Below are positions 23,601-33,044 of a DNA stretch of 46,947 nt, piece by piece; positions within the stretch are counted from its first letter, which is position 1; the number at the start of each line of letters is the position of its first letter. A program made the translations under genes and the position numbers. This DNA is from Acidobacteriota bacterium (lineage in GTDB: Bacteria > Acidobacteriota > UBA4820 > DSQY01): NCBI GenBank assembly GCA_021778515.1, contig JAJYCJ010000014.1, positions 1 to 46,947 of the forward strand. Reading direction: 5' to 3'. Under the pieces are notes generated by a model, which saw only the letters and a list, made by a program, of their open reading frames with translations, ran no database searches and had not been told where the DNA came from.

Positions 23601-26009
23601 ATGGCTCATCCTACGAAAGAAAACCAGGGCGCCGAAAAGGGAGGAAGCGGACGGACGCGCCTGCGGATCCGATGCACCGGCTTTGTCCAGGGGGTGGGGT
23701 TCCGCCCGGCCGTGCACCGCCTCGCCACGAGCATGGGGCTGGCCGGATGGGTCCTGAACGGGCCGGACGGCGTGGTCATCGAGGTGGAAGGCGCACAGGA
23801 CTCGCCGCGGCGCTTCGCCCAGGCCCTGCCCGCCTCACTGCCGCCCTTGGCCAGCCTGGAGAGCCTGAGCCTGGAACCGCAGGCCCCCCTGGGAGAGACC
23901 TCCTTTGAGGTGAGGGCATCGGAGCTCGGCGCCCGGGGCAGGGCGCTGGTCCCCCCCGACGCGGCCTTGTGCCCCGATTGCCGTCGGGAGATGGACCAAG
24001 CCGCGGACCGTCGGTTTCGCTACCCCTTCACCACCTGCACCAACTGCGGGCCACGCTTCTCACTGGTTCGCTCGCTCCCCTACGATCGCGAGCGAACCTC
24101 CATGTCGTGCTTCCCTCTCTGCGAGGCCTGCCGGACGGAGTATGAGAGCCCCTTGGAGCGGCGGTTCCACGCCGAACCGGTCTGCTGCCCCGACTGCGGT
24201 CCCGAGCTCTGGCTCTGTGCCCCAGACGGAGCGCGGCTGGCTCCTGGCGCGGAGGCGCTGGAGGAGGCCCGCCGGGCGCTGGCTCAAGGGTTCATCCTCG
24301 CCGTCAAGGGCATGGGCGGGTTCCAGCTCGCGTGCCGCGCGAGCGACGAGCGAGCCGTGGCGGAGCTTCGCGCGCGAAAACATCGGCCGCGCAAACCGTT
24401 CGCGGTGATGGTCCGGGACCTGCCTGCGGCCCGAAACCTGGTCCAGCTCTCGGCGGATGGTGAAGCGCTCATGGCCTCGCCTCGCTCGCCGGTGGTCCTC
24501 GCCCCGCGGCGGTCGCCCTCTCCCCTCGCCCCGAACGTTGCTCCGGGTATCGGCGATCTGGGCCTCCTCCTCCCCACCACGCCGCTTCACGTCGAGCTTT
24601 TCCGCGGCGCCGTTTACGATGCGCTGGTCATGACCTCCGGAAACCTCTCGGAGGAGCCTATCTGCCTGGGGAACCGCGAGGCCCTCGCGCGCCTGTCGGA
24701 GCTGGCCGACCTCTTCCTGCTCCACGACCGGGACATCCTTCGCCGGGTGGACGACTCGGTGGTGCGGCTGTGCGAAGGAGAGGTGGTGATGGTCCGTCGG
24801 GCCAGGGGGTACGTGCCCGAACCCCTGGAACTCCCGAAGCCGGCTGCGGAACCCGTTCTCGCCCTCGGAGGCCATCTTCAGGTGACCGCCTGTCTCGCCG
24901 AGGGAGACCGGGCCTTCCTCTCGCAACATGTGGGAGACCTCGAAGGTGACGCGGCCAGGGGCTTTTTGGCCGAGGCGGCGATGGGCCTCGAAGAGTTCCT
25001 CGATGTGCGGGCGCGCCTGCTCGCCGTGGACGAGCATCCCGACTACCCCAGCGCCTGGAAGGGCGAAGAGATGGCTCGCCAGCGGGGAGGACGCGTGGTT
25101 CGGTTGCAGCACCACCTCGCCCACGCCGCCGCGGTTCTGGCGGAGAACGGAGTCTTTCCTCAGGGCGCGGACGCCGCAGCCGCGTTGATTCTGGACGGGA
25201 CGGGCTGGGGGCCCGACGGAGAGGCGTGGGGGGCCGAATGGCTTCTCCTGGAGGGGGTGGGACGCTGGCGGCGCCGCCCCGTCTTGTCGAGCGTGCCGCT
25301 GGTGGGAGGGGAGCAGGCGGTGCGGGCCCCCTGGCGCGTGGCGGCGGTGGCCCTGGCCATGGAGGATGGAGACCTGCTCGCCGCGGATCTTCCCATGATG
25401 CAGGTGGTGCCGCGGGCGCTCGCCGCCCAGGTGGGTGGCCTCGCGAAAGGCCCATGGCCCATGGCCTGCGGCGCGGGCAGGCTGTTCGAGGCGGCCGGGG
25501 CCCTCCTCGGGCTCGCCGTCGAGAACGACTGGGAGGGGGAGGCTGCCGCCCGCTTGGAGACCCTCGCGGCTCGGAACGAAGGTCCTGTGCCGTTCTGGAA
25601 CGAGGTCGCGCTGAAGCCCCGGGGAGAGGGTATGATCCTGCCCTTCGGCGCCCTGCTGGCCGCCGCCGCACGGCGCCTTTTGGGCGGCGAGGAGCCGGCC
25701 GCGGTGGCCGCCGGCTTCCACGAGACCTTCTGCCGTCTCGCCGCCCGCTGCGGGCCGACCACCTGGTTAACGGGGCGGCCCAGGGTGGTCGCGTTGGGGG
25801 GTGGATGCCTGGTGAACCGGCTCCTCCTCAGCGGCCTCAAACGCGCCCTCGGTGAAGCCGGAGCCAAGGTAGTCATCGCCCATAGGCTTCCCCCCGGCGA
25901 CGGTGGACTCTCTTACGGTCAGGCGGTTCTGGCCTGCTCGCTCGCGCCGGGACTGCCCGGATGGGAACTCAGTTCCTCTTGTATTCCTCAGTCGCCGGGC
26001 CGAAGATAA
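23601..26009 (+). CDS. hypF: HypF, carbamoyltransferase for hydrogenase cyanide ligand synthesis
   Basis: HypF converts carbamoyl phosphate to carbamoyl-AMP and transfers the carbamoyl group to HypE, giving the CN ligands of the NiFe site. The 802-residue protein has the acylphosphatase domain (CTGFVQGVGFRPAVHR, about 30-110), two zinc fingers (CPDC...CTNC and CEAC...CPDC), a YrdC domain with VRRARGYVPEPL, and a Kae1-like C-terminal domain (HHLAHAAAVLAENG, LGGGCLVNRLL). Slightly longer than the usual 750-780. The ATG has GGAGGCGG upstream. It is the first of hypFCDEAB. Confidence 0.96.
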   Translation: MAHPTKENQGAEKGGSGRTRLRIRCTGFVQGVGFRPAVHRLATSMGLAGWVLNGPDGVVIEVEGAQDSPRRFAQALPASLPPLASLESLSLEPQAPLGETSFEVRASELGARGRALVPPDAALCPDCRREMDQAADRRFRYPFTTCTNCGPRFSLVRSLPYDRERTSMSCFPLCEACRTEYESPLERRFHAEPVCCPDCGPELWLCAPDGARLAPGAEALEEARRALAQGFILAVKGMGGFQLACRASDERAVAELRARKHRPRKPFAVMVRDLPAARNLVQLSADGEALMASPRSPVVLAPRRSPSPLAPNVAPGIGDLGLLLPTTPLHVELFRGAVYDALVMTSGNLSEEPICLGNREALARLSELADLFLLHDRDILRRVDDSVVRLCEGEVVMVRRARGYVPEPLELPKPAAEPVLALGGHLQVTACLAEGDRAFLSQHVGDLEGDAARGFLAEAAMGLEEFLDVRARLLAVDEHPDYPSAWKGEEMARQRGGRVVRLQHHLAHAAAVLAENGVFPQGADAAAALILDGTGWGPDGEAWGAEWLLLEGVGRWRRRPVLSSVPLVGGEQAVRAPWRVAAVALAMEDGDLLAADLPMMQVVPRALAAQVGGLAKGPWPMACGAGRLFEAAGALLGLAVENDWEGEAAARLETLAARNEGPVPFWNEVALKPRGEGMILPFGALLAAAARRLLGGEEPAAVAAGFHETFCRLAARCGPTTWLTGRPRVVALGGGCLVNRLLLSGLKRALGEAGAKVVIAHRLPPGDGGLSYGQAVLACSLAPGLPGWELSSSCIPQSPGRR

Positions 26010-26081
26010 AAGGGTCTCCGGCGGGTCGCGCTTCGGTGAGGTCGCGTTTTCTTTTGCCGCCCCTCTTCAAGGAGTCCGGGC

Positions 26082-26309
26082 ATGTGCTTGGCCATCCCCA
26101 TGGAACTCAAGGAGCGCGACGAGTACGAAGGCATCGTGGAGCTGGGAGGAGTGCAGCGCAGGGTCTCCCTCCTGCTCTTTCCGGAAGCCACCCCGGGTGA
26201 CCATTTGCTGATTCATGCGGGCTTTGCCATCGGCCGAGTGGACGCCGAAGAGGCCCGCCTGACCATCGAGGGGCTGGAGCGGCTCGCCTCCGAAGCGCGG
26301 CCCTCATGA
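26082..26309 (+). CDS. hypC: HypC, hydrogenase maturation chaperone
   Basis: HypC carries the Fe(CN)2CO unit with HypD and delivers it to the large subunit. The 75-residue protein starts MCLAIPMEL, so Cys2, the iron-binding residue, is present, and continues in the short OB-fold (IVELGGVQRRVSLLLFP). Its stop overlaps the hypD ATG. Confidence 0.95.
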   Translation: MCLAIPMELKERDEYEGIVELGGVQRRVSLLLFPEATPGDHLLIHAGFAIGRVDAEEARLTIEGLERLASEARPS

Positions 26310-27415
26310 TCTCCCAAGAGCCATTCCGCGACCCCCGCCTTCTCGACTCCCTCTTCCAGGCCATCCGGAGCGAGGCGGAACTCGCCGGGCGCCGCTTCAG
26401 CTTCATGGAGGTGTGCGGCACCCATACCCACGCCATCGCCGAGGCGGGGCTGAGGCGGAGGCTGGCGCCGCGAGTGCGCTTGATCTCGGGCCCGGGGTGT
26501 CCCGTCTGCGTGACGCCCGTCGAGTACCTGGACCGCGCAATCGCGCTGGGGCGCCTGCCCGGCGTCCGTCTCGCCACCTTCGGGGACCTCTTCCGCGTGC
26601 CTTCCAGCCGGGGTAGCCTCGAGACCGCGGCGGCTGAGGGGCTCCGGGTGGAAGTCGTCTACTCCCCGAGGGATGCCCTCACCCTGGCCTCCGCCCACCC
26701 GGAGGAGCGGGTCGTGTTCCTGGCCGTGGGATTCGAGACCACCGCGCCGGCCATCGCCGCCACTCTGGCCGAGGCCGACCGCCTGAACATCCGCAACTTT
26801 TATATCTTGAGCGGGCACAAAGTCGTCCCTCCGCCGCTGCGGCTTCTGGCCTCGGATCCGGAGCTGGCCCTCGACGGCCTGCTTCTTCCCGGTCACGTGA
26901 GCGTGCTCACGGGCTGGGGGATCTTCGACTTCCTGGCCGCCGACTTCGGCCTCCCCTCGGTGGTGGTCGGCTTCACCCCGGCCGACATCCTGCTGGGCGT
27001 GCTCGAGCTCGTGCGTCAGCGCCGTAAGGGAGAGGCCCGCGTGACCAACCTCTACGGCAGGGTCGTTCGCAGGGAGGAGAATGCGGAGGCACGCCGGCTC
27101 ATGGACCGCTACTTCACTCCCATCGATTCGGACTGGAGGGGCATGGGTGTGATTCCCGGGTCGGGGTTGGCCCTCCGCTCTGAATGGGCCGGGCGTGACG
27201 CGGGGCTCTGGCCCGTCTCTCTGCCCGAGCCGATCGAACCGGCGGGTTGCCGGTGCGGGGAGGTACTCAAGGGCACAATCTCACCTCCAGAGTGCCCCCT
27301 CTTCGCCGCGGCGTGCGACCCGGATTCCCCCGTGGGGGCCTGCATGGTCTCCAGCGAAGGCACCTGCGCGGCTTGGTATCGCCACGAACGCTACCGCGGG
27401 GAGGCGGCGCCGTGA
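26306..27415 (+). CDS. hypD: HypD, Fe-S scaffold for Fe(CN)2CO assembly
   Basis: HypD is the platform on which the Fe(CN)2CO group is built with HypC and HypE. The 369-residue protein has the strongly conserved VCGTHTHA (Cys/His iron site) and GPGCPVCVTP motifs, the central GFETTAPAIA segment, and the C-terminal [4Fe-4S] cysteines in CRCGEVLKG, CPLF, CDPDSPVGACMVSSEGTC. It overlaps both hypC and hypE by four bases. Confidence 0.96.
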   Translation: MISQEPFRDPRLLDSLFQAIRSEAELAGRRFSFMEVCGTHTHAIAEAGLRRRLAPRVRLISGPGCPVCVTPVEYLDRAIALGRLPGVRLATFGDLFRVPSSRGSLETAAAEGLRVEVVYSPRDALTLASAHPEERVVFLAVGFETTAPAIAATLAEADRLNIRNFYILSGHKVVPPPLRLLASDPELALDGLLLPGHVSVLTGWGIFDFLAADFGLPSVVVGFTPADILLGVLELVRQRRKGEARVTNLYGRVVRREENAEARRLMDRYFTPIDSDWRGMGVIPGSGLALRSEWAGRDAGLWPVSLPEPIEPAGCRCGEVLKGTISPPECPLFAAACDPDSPVGACMVSSEGTCAAWYRHERYRGEAAP

Positions 27416-28431
27416 CTCTGCCAGACCGCATTCTCCTGGCCCACGGGGCCGGCGGGCGCAAGACCCGCGAACTCATCGAAGAGCTCCTCCTCCCTTCTCT
27501 GAGCAACGAGTTCCTGGCCACCCTTTCGGACGCGGCCGTCATGCCCCGCCTTCCGAAGGGCCGGCCCGCCCTCACAACGGACGGCTTCGTCGTGGACCCT
27601 CCCCTCTTTCCGGGCGGCGACTTGGGCTACCTTTCCGTCTGCGGTACGGTCAATGACCTGAGCGTGGCTGGCGCCGAACCCCTCTGGCTCACCTGGAGCC
27701 TCATCCTCGAAGAGGGGCTGGAGACATCGCTGCTCCGCACCTGCCTCGAAGGCGCCGTGCGGGCCGCGCGAGAGGCCGGGGTGCGCATCGTGGCCGGCGA
27801 CACGAAAGTGGTGCCCAAGGGAAAGGGAGACCGGCTGTTCATCACCACGGCAGGACTGGGCGTCGTCCCGCCCGGGCGCGACCTGGGCGATCACCGCGTG
27901 CTCCCCGGAGACGTCATCCTGGCCACCGGACCGCTTGGGGACCACGGAGCCACCATCATGGCCAGCCGTCACAGCATGAGCGGGGCGGCGCTCCGCTCGG
28001 ACTGCGCTCCCCTGAACGGCCTTATCTCAGCCCTGCTGGCCTCCGGGGCCGAGGTCCACTCCCTGCACGATCCTACGAGGGGAGGGGCCCTCGTCACCTG
28101 CCACGAGGTCTGCGCCCGCACGGGATTGAGGATGGTCCTCGAGGAGGCCCACCTGCCCGTTCGGCCGGAGGTGGCGGCCCTCTGCGCACTGCTGGGCCTT
28201 GCCCCCGTGGCGATGCCGTGTGAGGGGCGGGCCCTGATCTGGTTGAAGGAATCGGACGCGGCCCGCGCCATTGAAGCCCTCCGCAGCCACCCGCTGGGAC
28301 GAGGGGCGTGCGCCATCGGGAGGGCCGAGGCCCCGCGGAAGGACCGCTCTCCCGTGGCCATGAGGACCCCCACTGGAGAGGAACGGCCGCTGGACCTGCG
28401 GGCGGGCGCCGATCTGCCAAGAATCTGCTGA
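27412..28431 (+). CDS. hypE: HypE, carbamoyl dehydratase
   Basis: HypE dehydrates the carbamoylated C-terminal Cys to thiocyanate, the CN donor. The 339-residue protein has the PurM-like ATP-binding fold with LLAHGAGGRKTRELIEE near the start, DGFVVDP, GTVNDLSVAGAEP and TRGGALVT, and ends in the essential PRIC, Cys being the last residue. The start is a GTG overlapping the hypD stop; longer in-frame starts upstream lie inside hypD. Confidence 0.96.
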   Translation: MTLPDRILLAHGAGGRKTRELIEELLLPSLSNEFLATLSDAAVMPRLPKGRPALTTDGFVVDPPLFPGGDLGYLSVCGTVNDLSVAGAEPLWLTWSLILEEGLETSLLRTCLEGAVRAAREAGVRIVAGDTKVVPKGKGDRLFITTAGLGVVPPGRDLGDHRVLPGDVILATGPLGDHGATIMASRHSMSGAALRSDCAPLNGLISALLASGAEVHSLHDPTRGGALVTCHEVCARTGLRMVLEEAHLPVRPEVAALCALLGLAPVAMPCEGRALIWLKESDAARAIEALRSHPLGRGACAIGRAEAPRKDRSPVAMRTPTGEERPLDLRAGADLPRIC

Positions 28432-28466
28432 GAGGGGCGCTGCGCTGCCCCCCGCCGGGGAGGGAG

Positions 28467-28838
28467 ATGCACGAGTGGAGTCTGGCCTGCGAGTTGGTGC
28501 GTCAGGCCGAGACCGAGGCCCGTCGCCGGAACGCGCTGAGAGTTCATGCCGTCAAGGCGTCGGTGGGGGTGCTGACGGGGGTCGTTCCGGAGCTTCTCCA
28601 GCGGGCCTACGAGATGGCCCGGCAGGGCACCTGCCTGGAGGAGGCACCCTTGGAGATCGAGGTGGAGGCGATCCGCGCCCGATGTCCCCGGTGCGGACGG
28701 GAGGTCACCCTGCACTCCCCCGCCCTGGTCTGCCCGGACTGTTCCGCCCTGGGGCTGGAAGTTCTCGGGGGCGACGGGATCTTCCTCGCCAGCCTGGAGT
28801 TGGAGGTCGCCGAAACGGCGGGAGGGAATCATGTGTGA
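28467..28838 (+). CDS. hypA: HypA, nickel-insertion metallochaperone
   Basis: HypA delivers nickel to the large subunit together with HypB. The 123-residue protein starts MHEWSLACELV, giving the nickel-binding His2, and has the zinc site CPRC (about residue 75) and CPDC (about 90). The ATG is preceded by GGGGAGGG. The 3' end overlaps hypB by eight bases. Confidence 0.95.
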   Translation: MHEWSLACELVRQAETEARRRNALRVHAVKASVGVLTGVVPELLQRAYEMARQGTCLEEAPLEIEVEAIRARCPRCGREVTLHSPALVCPDCSALGLEVLGGDGIFLASLELEVAETAGGNHV

Positions 28839-29574
28839 AACCTGCGGATGCGGACTTCCTGAGGAAGCCAAGAATCACGCCCATGAACACGATCACGATC
28901 CGGGGCGCACCCACCGAGAAGAGGCGGTTCTCTACCGCAACCTTCTCGCCGCCAACGAGGCACAGGCGAGGGAGAACAGGGCGCACCTCATGGAGCACGG
29001 CATCCTGGCGGTTAATCTGATGTCCTCTCCCGGCACGGGTAAGACGAGCCTCATCGAGGCCGTGACCGCCTCGCTCTCGGACCAGCTCAGGGTGGGGGTC
29101 ATCGAAGGAGACCTGGCCACCGACCGCGACGCCGAGCGCATAAGGGCACTTGGGCTCCCCGTCTGGCAGATCACCACCGGCTCCACCTGCCACCTCGATG
29201 CGGCCATGGTTCACGAGGCGCTGCACCACCTCCCTCTCGAAAGCATAGACCTGCTCTTCGTGGAGAACGTCGGCAACCTGGTCTGCCCCGGCCTCTACGA
29301 CCTTGGGTGCCACTTGAATGGGGTGCTCCTGTCGGTGACCGAGGGCGACGACAAGGTGGCCAAGTACCCGGTCATCTTCAAGTACGCCCAGTTCTTCTGC
29401 ATCACCAAGTCCGACCTCCTTCCCTACGTCTCCTTTGATGCGGCGAAGCCCCAGCGCGAGGCGCGGATCCTCAAGGGAGACCTCAAGACCTTCTCGCTCT
29501 CAGCCAAGAGCCGCGAGGGCATGGGCTCGTTCTTGAACTACCTGCTAGCTGAACGGGCCGCTCTAACGGCTTGA
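28831..29574 (+). CDS. hypB: HypB, GTPase for nickel insertion
   Basis: HypB is a SIMIBI-class GTPase that powers nickel transfer. The 247-residue protein has the N-terminal CETCGCG high-affinity nickel motif, a His-rich stretch (HAHEHDHD), the P-loop SSPGTGKTSL, the GTP-bridging metal site in TGSTCHLDAAMV, and the ITKSD motif for guanine. The His stretch is short, so it probably serves nickel handling more than storage. It is the last gene before the hydrogenase promoter. Confidence 0.95.
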   Translation: MCETCGCGLPEEAKNHAHEHDHDPGRTHREEAVLYRNLLAANEAQARENRAHLMEHGILAVNLMSSPGTGKTSLIEAVTASLSDQLRVGVIEGDLATDRDAERIRALGLPVWQITTGSTCHLDAAMVHEALHHLPLESIDLLFVENVGNLVCPGLYDLGCHLNGVLLSVTEGDDKVAKYPVIFKYAQFFCITKSDLLPYVSFDAAKPQREARILKGDLKTFSLSAKSREGMGSFLNYLLAERAALTA

Positions 29575-29727
29575 TAGCGGGACGGACCGGGGATCGCTCC
29601 ACTGTCGGGCTGGGCTCTCGGTTCACGCACCTCTGTATCATTGCGAAACGATGCCCCCCTCGGCCGAGGCGCAAGATCGCGCATCCATGCACCCAAAGAG
29701 TGAGTAGTTACATATCACTAAAACGCA

Positions 29728-29756
29728 TTGACATCTGAAAAGCGGGAACCTACATT
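29728..29756 (+). promoter_or_regulatory. Promoter of the hydrogenase structural operon
   Basis: A perfect TTGACA -35 box (29728-29733) and a TACATT -10 box (29751-29756) with 17 bases between lie in an AT-rich part of the 247-base gap after hypB. Transcription would start near 29763. The hexamers and spacing are identical to the suf promoter. GC-rich palindromic CCTCGGCCGAGG at 29658-29669 may end the hyp transcript. Confidence 0.65.
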
Positions 29757-29821
29757 ACCAGAGGATTCTCATCTTTGGGGGGATCATCTTCACCCGTTAT
29801 CGGTCTTTTGAGGAGGTGGCC

Positions 29822-30955
29822 ATGGGTAAGGCCAGGGGGTTTCCCATATCGGGCGGCAGTGTATCTGACAAAGAGGCGAGCGGCGTCGGTAGGCGGGATT
29901 TTCTGAAGGCATGCACCATGGCGGCGGCCGCCGTGGGCCTCTCCGCCTCGGTGGGCAAGGCCTGGGCCGAGGCGGCGGCGAAGGGGCTGAAACCCTCCGT
30001 CATCTGGCTCCACTTCCAGGAATGCACGGGCTGCACCGAATCGCTCCTGAGGACCAGCCACCCGGCGGTGGCGGAGCTGATCCTCGACCTCATCTCCCTG
30101 GACTACCACGAGACCCTCTTCGCGGCCGCTGGCCACCAGGCAGAGGACGCGCTGAAATCCGCCATGGAGAAGGGCGCGGGCAAATACATCTGCGTGGTGG
30201 AGGGGGGCATTCCCACCAAGGACGGCGGGATCTACTGCCAGATCGCCGGGCGCACGGCGCTGGATATGTTGAAGGAGGTGGCGGACAAGGCCGGCGCCAT
30301 CATCGCCATCGGCTCCTGCGCCTCCTGGGGCGGAATCCAATCTGCCGATCCCAATCCCACTGGAGCCAAGGGCGCGCCGCAGATCCTTGAGGGCAAGACC
30401 GTGGTGACGGTGCCGGGCTGCCCTCCGAACCCCTACAACTTCCTCGGCGTGGCGCTACAGTACGCCACATTCGGAACCCTCCCGGCCCTGGACAAGCTGG
30501 GCCGGCCCATGTTCGGTTACGGACGCGTGATTCATGAAGACTGTCCAAGGCGGCCGCACTTCGATGCGGGCCGCTTCGTGCAGCAGTTCGGCGACGAAGG
30601 GCACAGGCTGGGCTACTGCCTCTACAAGATGGGCTGCAAGGGTCCAGTGACTCACGCGAACTGCTCCATCCAGGATTTCGGTGAAATCCCCGGTATTTGG
30701 CCGGTGGGCATCGGCCACCCGTGCGTGGGCTGCACCGAGCAGGCGATACTCTGGCAGCTGCCCATCGCCGCCACCGTCGAGATCGAGCATCCCACTCCGC
30801 CGGCCCTGTACCCACCCATCAGCCCCGAACACGGAGGCGTGAGCCCGGTGGCGACAGGCGTGGCGGGTCTGGTCGGAGGGGCCCTCATCGGGGCAGGCAT
30901 CATGGCCTCGAAGAAGCTCATGGCCGAAGACAAGGCCACGACCAAGGAGGAGTGA
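29822..30955 (+). CDS. hybO: [NiFe] hydrogenase small subunit (HybO/HyaA type), Tat-exported and membrane-anchored
   Basis: This subunit carries the Fe-S relay of a group 1 uptake hydrogenase. It has a Tat signal (GVGRRDFLKA, Arg24-Arg25, then a hydrophobic stretch), the proximal cluster motif ECTGCTES (Cys68, Cys71) with later GSCASWGG and PGCPPNP, the distal and medial ligands (HEDCPRR, CLYKMGCKGP, NCSIQDF, HPCVGCTE), and a C-terminal membrane helix. The ECTGCTES motif lacks the two extra cysteines of oxygen-tolerant enzymes. The ATG at 29822 has GAGGAGG upstream; the GTG at 29816 lies inside that site. Confidence 0.95.
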   Translation: MGKARGFPISGGSVSDKEASGVGRRDFLKACTMAAAAVGLSASVGKAWAEAAAKGLKPSVIWLHFQECTGCTESLLRTSHPAVAELILDLISLDYHETLFAAAGHQAEDALKSAMEKGAGKYICVVEGGIPTKDGGIYCQIAGRTALDMLKEVADKAGAIIAIGSCASWGGIQSADPNPTGAKGAPQILEGKTVVTVPGCPPNPYNFLGVALQYATFGTLPALDKLGRPMFGYGRVIHEDCPRRPHFDAGRFVQQFGDEGHRLGYCLYKMGCKGPVTHANCSIQDFGEIPGIWPVGIGHPCVGCTEQAILWQLPIAATVEIEHPTPPALYPPISPEHGGVSPVATGVAGLVGGALIGAGIMASKKLMAEDKATTKEE

Positions 30956-30956
30956 G

Positions 30957-31850
30957 ATGGGCGTGGACCGTCGCACCGCACTGAAGGGCATGGCCGTGGC
31001 GGGCGCGGCGCTGCTCGCCTCCGGTCCCGGAGACCAAGCCCGAGAGCCCCATCCCGCTCCCTCCGATGCCGTGGGCATGCTCTACGATGCCACGCTGTGC
31101 ATCGGTTGCAAAACCTGCGTAGTCGCCTGCCGGGAAGCGAACCACATGCCCCCTGAGAGGACCGCACTCGGAGGAGGCATCTACGACTCCCCCATCAGCC
31201 TGGACGGACAGACCCGCAACATCATCAAGGCGTACGAGGGGGCGGACGGCAAGAGCTCCTACATGAAGTCGCAGTGCATGCACTGCCTGGATCCCGCCTG
31301 CGTCGGGGCCTGCATGATCGGGGCGCTGCAGAAGCGGGAGCACGGCATCGTCACCTGGGACGGCAGCCGCTGCATCGGGTGCCGGTACTGCCAGGTGGCC
31401 TGTCCGTACCTCATCCCCAAGTTCACCTGGGACAAAGCCATCCCGAAGATCGTCAAATGCGAGATGTGCAGCCAGCGGATCGCCGAAGGCAAGATCCCCG
31501 GCTGTTGCGAGGTCTGTCCCAGGAGCGCGGTCATCTTCGGCAAGTACGACGACCTGCTGGCCGAGGCCAAGAACCGCCTGAAAAAGAACCCCGACCGCTA
31601 TTATCCCAAGATCTTCGGCGAAAAGGATGGAGGCGGCACTCAGGTGCTCTACCTCTCCAAGGCCGGCATTTCCTTCACCGACCTGGGCCTGCCGGCGTTG
31701 GGCGATACGCCCGTACCCGAGTTGTCGCAGGAGATCCAGCACGCGGCCTACAAGGGATTCATCGCCCCCGCGGTGCTCTACGTGGCCCTGGGCACGGTGA
31801 TCTGGCGGAACAAGCGGGCCGAGGCCCAGGGGAAGGAGGAAAAGCCATGA
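30957..31850 (+). CDS. hybA: HybA-like periplasmic ferredoxin subunit
   Basis: HybA relays electrons between the small subunit and the membrane subunit. The 297-residue protein has a Tat-like start (DRRTALKGMAVAGAALLAS), four cysteine clusters of the 4x[4Fe-4S] type (CIGCKTCVVAC, CMHCLDPACVGAC, CIGCRYCQVACPY, and CEMC...CCEVCP), and a C-terminal membrane helix (GFIAPAVLYVALGTVIW). It follows the small subunit by one base and overlaps hybB. Confidence 0.93.
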   Translation: MGVDRRTALKGMAVAGAALLASGPGDQAREPHPAPSDAVGMLYDATLCIGCKTCVVACREANHMPPERTALGGGIYDSPISLDGQTRNIIKAYEGADGKSSYMKSQCMHCLDPACVGACMIGALQKREHGIVTWDGSRCIGCRYCQVACPYLIPKFTWDKAIPKIVKCEMCSQRIAEGKIPGCCEVCPRSAVIFGKYDDLLAEAKNRLKKNPDRYYPKIFGEKDGGGTQVLYLSKAGISFTDLGLPALGDTPVPELSQEIQHAAYKGFIAPAVLYVALGTVIWRNKRAEAQGKEEKP

Positions 31851-33031
31851 CCGACCATGCGGTCCCGGTTGGAGGCCCCATCCTGACCCGCCCCTTCAAA
31901 TGGCTCATGGCCATCTTCGGCCTCGGCGTGCTCCTGCTCATCTGGAGGTTCCTGGCTGGCCTCGGGGCTACCACGGCCCTGAACGACGGCTATCCGTGGG
32001 GGCTCTGGATCGCCTTCGACGTCGTGACGGGGACGGCCCTGGGCTGTGGGGGCTATGCTGTGGCCATCCTCGTCTACATCCTCAACAAGGGCAAATACCA
32101 CTCCCTCGTTCGGCCGGCCATCCTGACGAGCGCCCTCGGCTATTCTTTGGCGGCCTTTGCCATCGTCTTCGACGTGGGGCGCTACTGGTACATCTACCGG
32201 ATTCCCCTCCATTTCTGGCAGTGGAACCTCAACTCGGCGCTCCTCGAGGTGGCCCTCTGCGTCATGGCGTACGTGTTCGTCCTCTGGATCGAGATGGCGC
32301 CTCCCATCCTCGAAGTGATGCAGGAGGGCTCCTCTCCCTTCTTCAGGCGCCTGGCCCAGACCACCCTGCCCATCCTCAACAAGAGCATGGTCTTCATTGT
32401 CGCCCTCGCCCTCCTGCTCCCCACCATGCACCAGTCCTCCCTGGGGACCGTCATGATGCTGGCGGGGCAGAAGCTGAACCCCCTCTGGCAGACCCCCTTC
32501 CTGCCCCTCCTCTTCCTGGTTTCGGTGGTGGGCATGGGGTACGCGGTGGTGGTTTTCGAGTCCACCCTCTCCAGCTTCTTCCTCAAGCGTCCCTACGAGA
32601 CGGAGATGCTGGGCTCGCTCGCCAAGATCATGGCCTACATCACCATCGGATTCCTGGCCATCCGTCTGCTGGACCTGCTCTACAGGGGAGCGTTCGGCCT
32701 GGCCTTCACCTCGGGCTGGCTCAGCTTCTTCTTCTGGCTGGAGATCGTCCTCTTCGTGGCCTCCGCGGCCATGGCCCTCTCCCCCGCCGTTCGCGCCAAC
32801 CCCGGCCGCCTCTTCCAGATGGCCATGTTGATGTTGATAGCGGGCGGGCTGTACCGGTTTGACACCTATCTGGTCGCCTTCAACCCGGGACCCGGGTGGT
32901 CCTACTTCCCGGCCGTACCCGAGTTGTTCATCACCATCGGGATCGTGGCGTTGGAGATCATGATCTACATCGTGTTCATCAAGCGATTCCCGATCCTTGG
33001 GGGAGCTTCTCCCGCCCGGTCGCGGGCTTGA
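31847..33031 (+). CDS. hybB: HybB-like (NrfD/PsrC family) quinone-linked membrane subunit
   Basis: A 394-residue integral membrane protein of about ten helices that links the hydrogenase to the quinone pool without heme. Typical blocks are PWGLWIAFDVVTGTALGCGGYAVA, ALGYSLAAFAIVFDVGRYW and LLLPTMHQSSLGTVMMLAG. The ATG at 31847 overlaps the hybA stop (ATGA). Together with HybA this matches the Hyd-2 arrangement of enterobacteria rather than the cytochrome b type. Confidence 0.93.
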   Translation: MTDHAVPVGGPILTRPFKWLMAIFGLGVLLLIWRFLAGLGATTALNDGYPWGLWIAFDVVTGTALGCGGYAVAILVYILNKGKYHSLVRPAILTSALGYSLAAFAIVFDVGRYWYIYRIPLHFWQWNLNSALLEVALCVMAYVFVLWIEMAPPILEVMQEGSSPFFRRLAQTTLPILNKSMVFIVALALLLPTMHQSSLGTVMMLAGQKLNPLWQTPFLPLLFLVSVVGMGYAVVVFESTLSSFFLKRPYETEMLGSLAKIMAYITIGFLAIRLLDLLYRGAFGLAFTSGWLSFFFWLEIVLFVASAAMALSPAVRANPGRLFQMAMLMLIAGGLYRFDTYLVAFNPGPGWSYFPAVPELFITIGIVALEIMIYIVFIKRFPILGGASPARSRA

Positions 33032-33044
33032 AGGGGGTATGAGC

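Noticed and set aside
24060-25721. A 553-codon minus-strand ORF inside hypF
   Set aside because: HypF domains are continuous on the plus strand; the antisense frame is a composition shadow.
29728-29756. A sigma54 promoter for the hydrogenase operon
   Set aside because: No GG-10-GC (-24/-12) pattern was found in the gap, while a strong TTGACA-17-TACATT pair is present.
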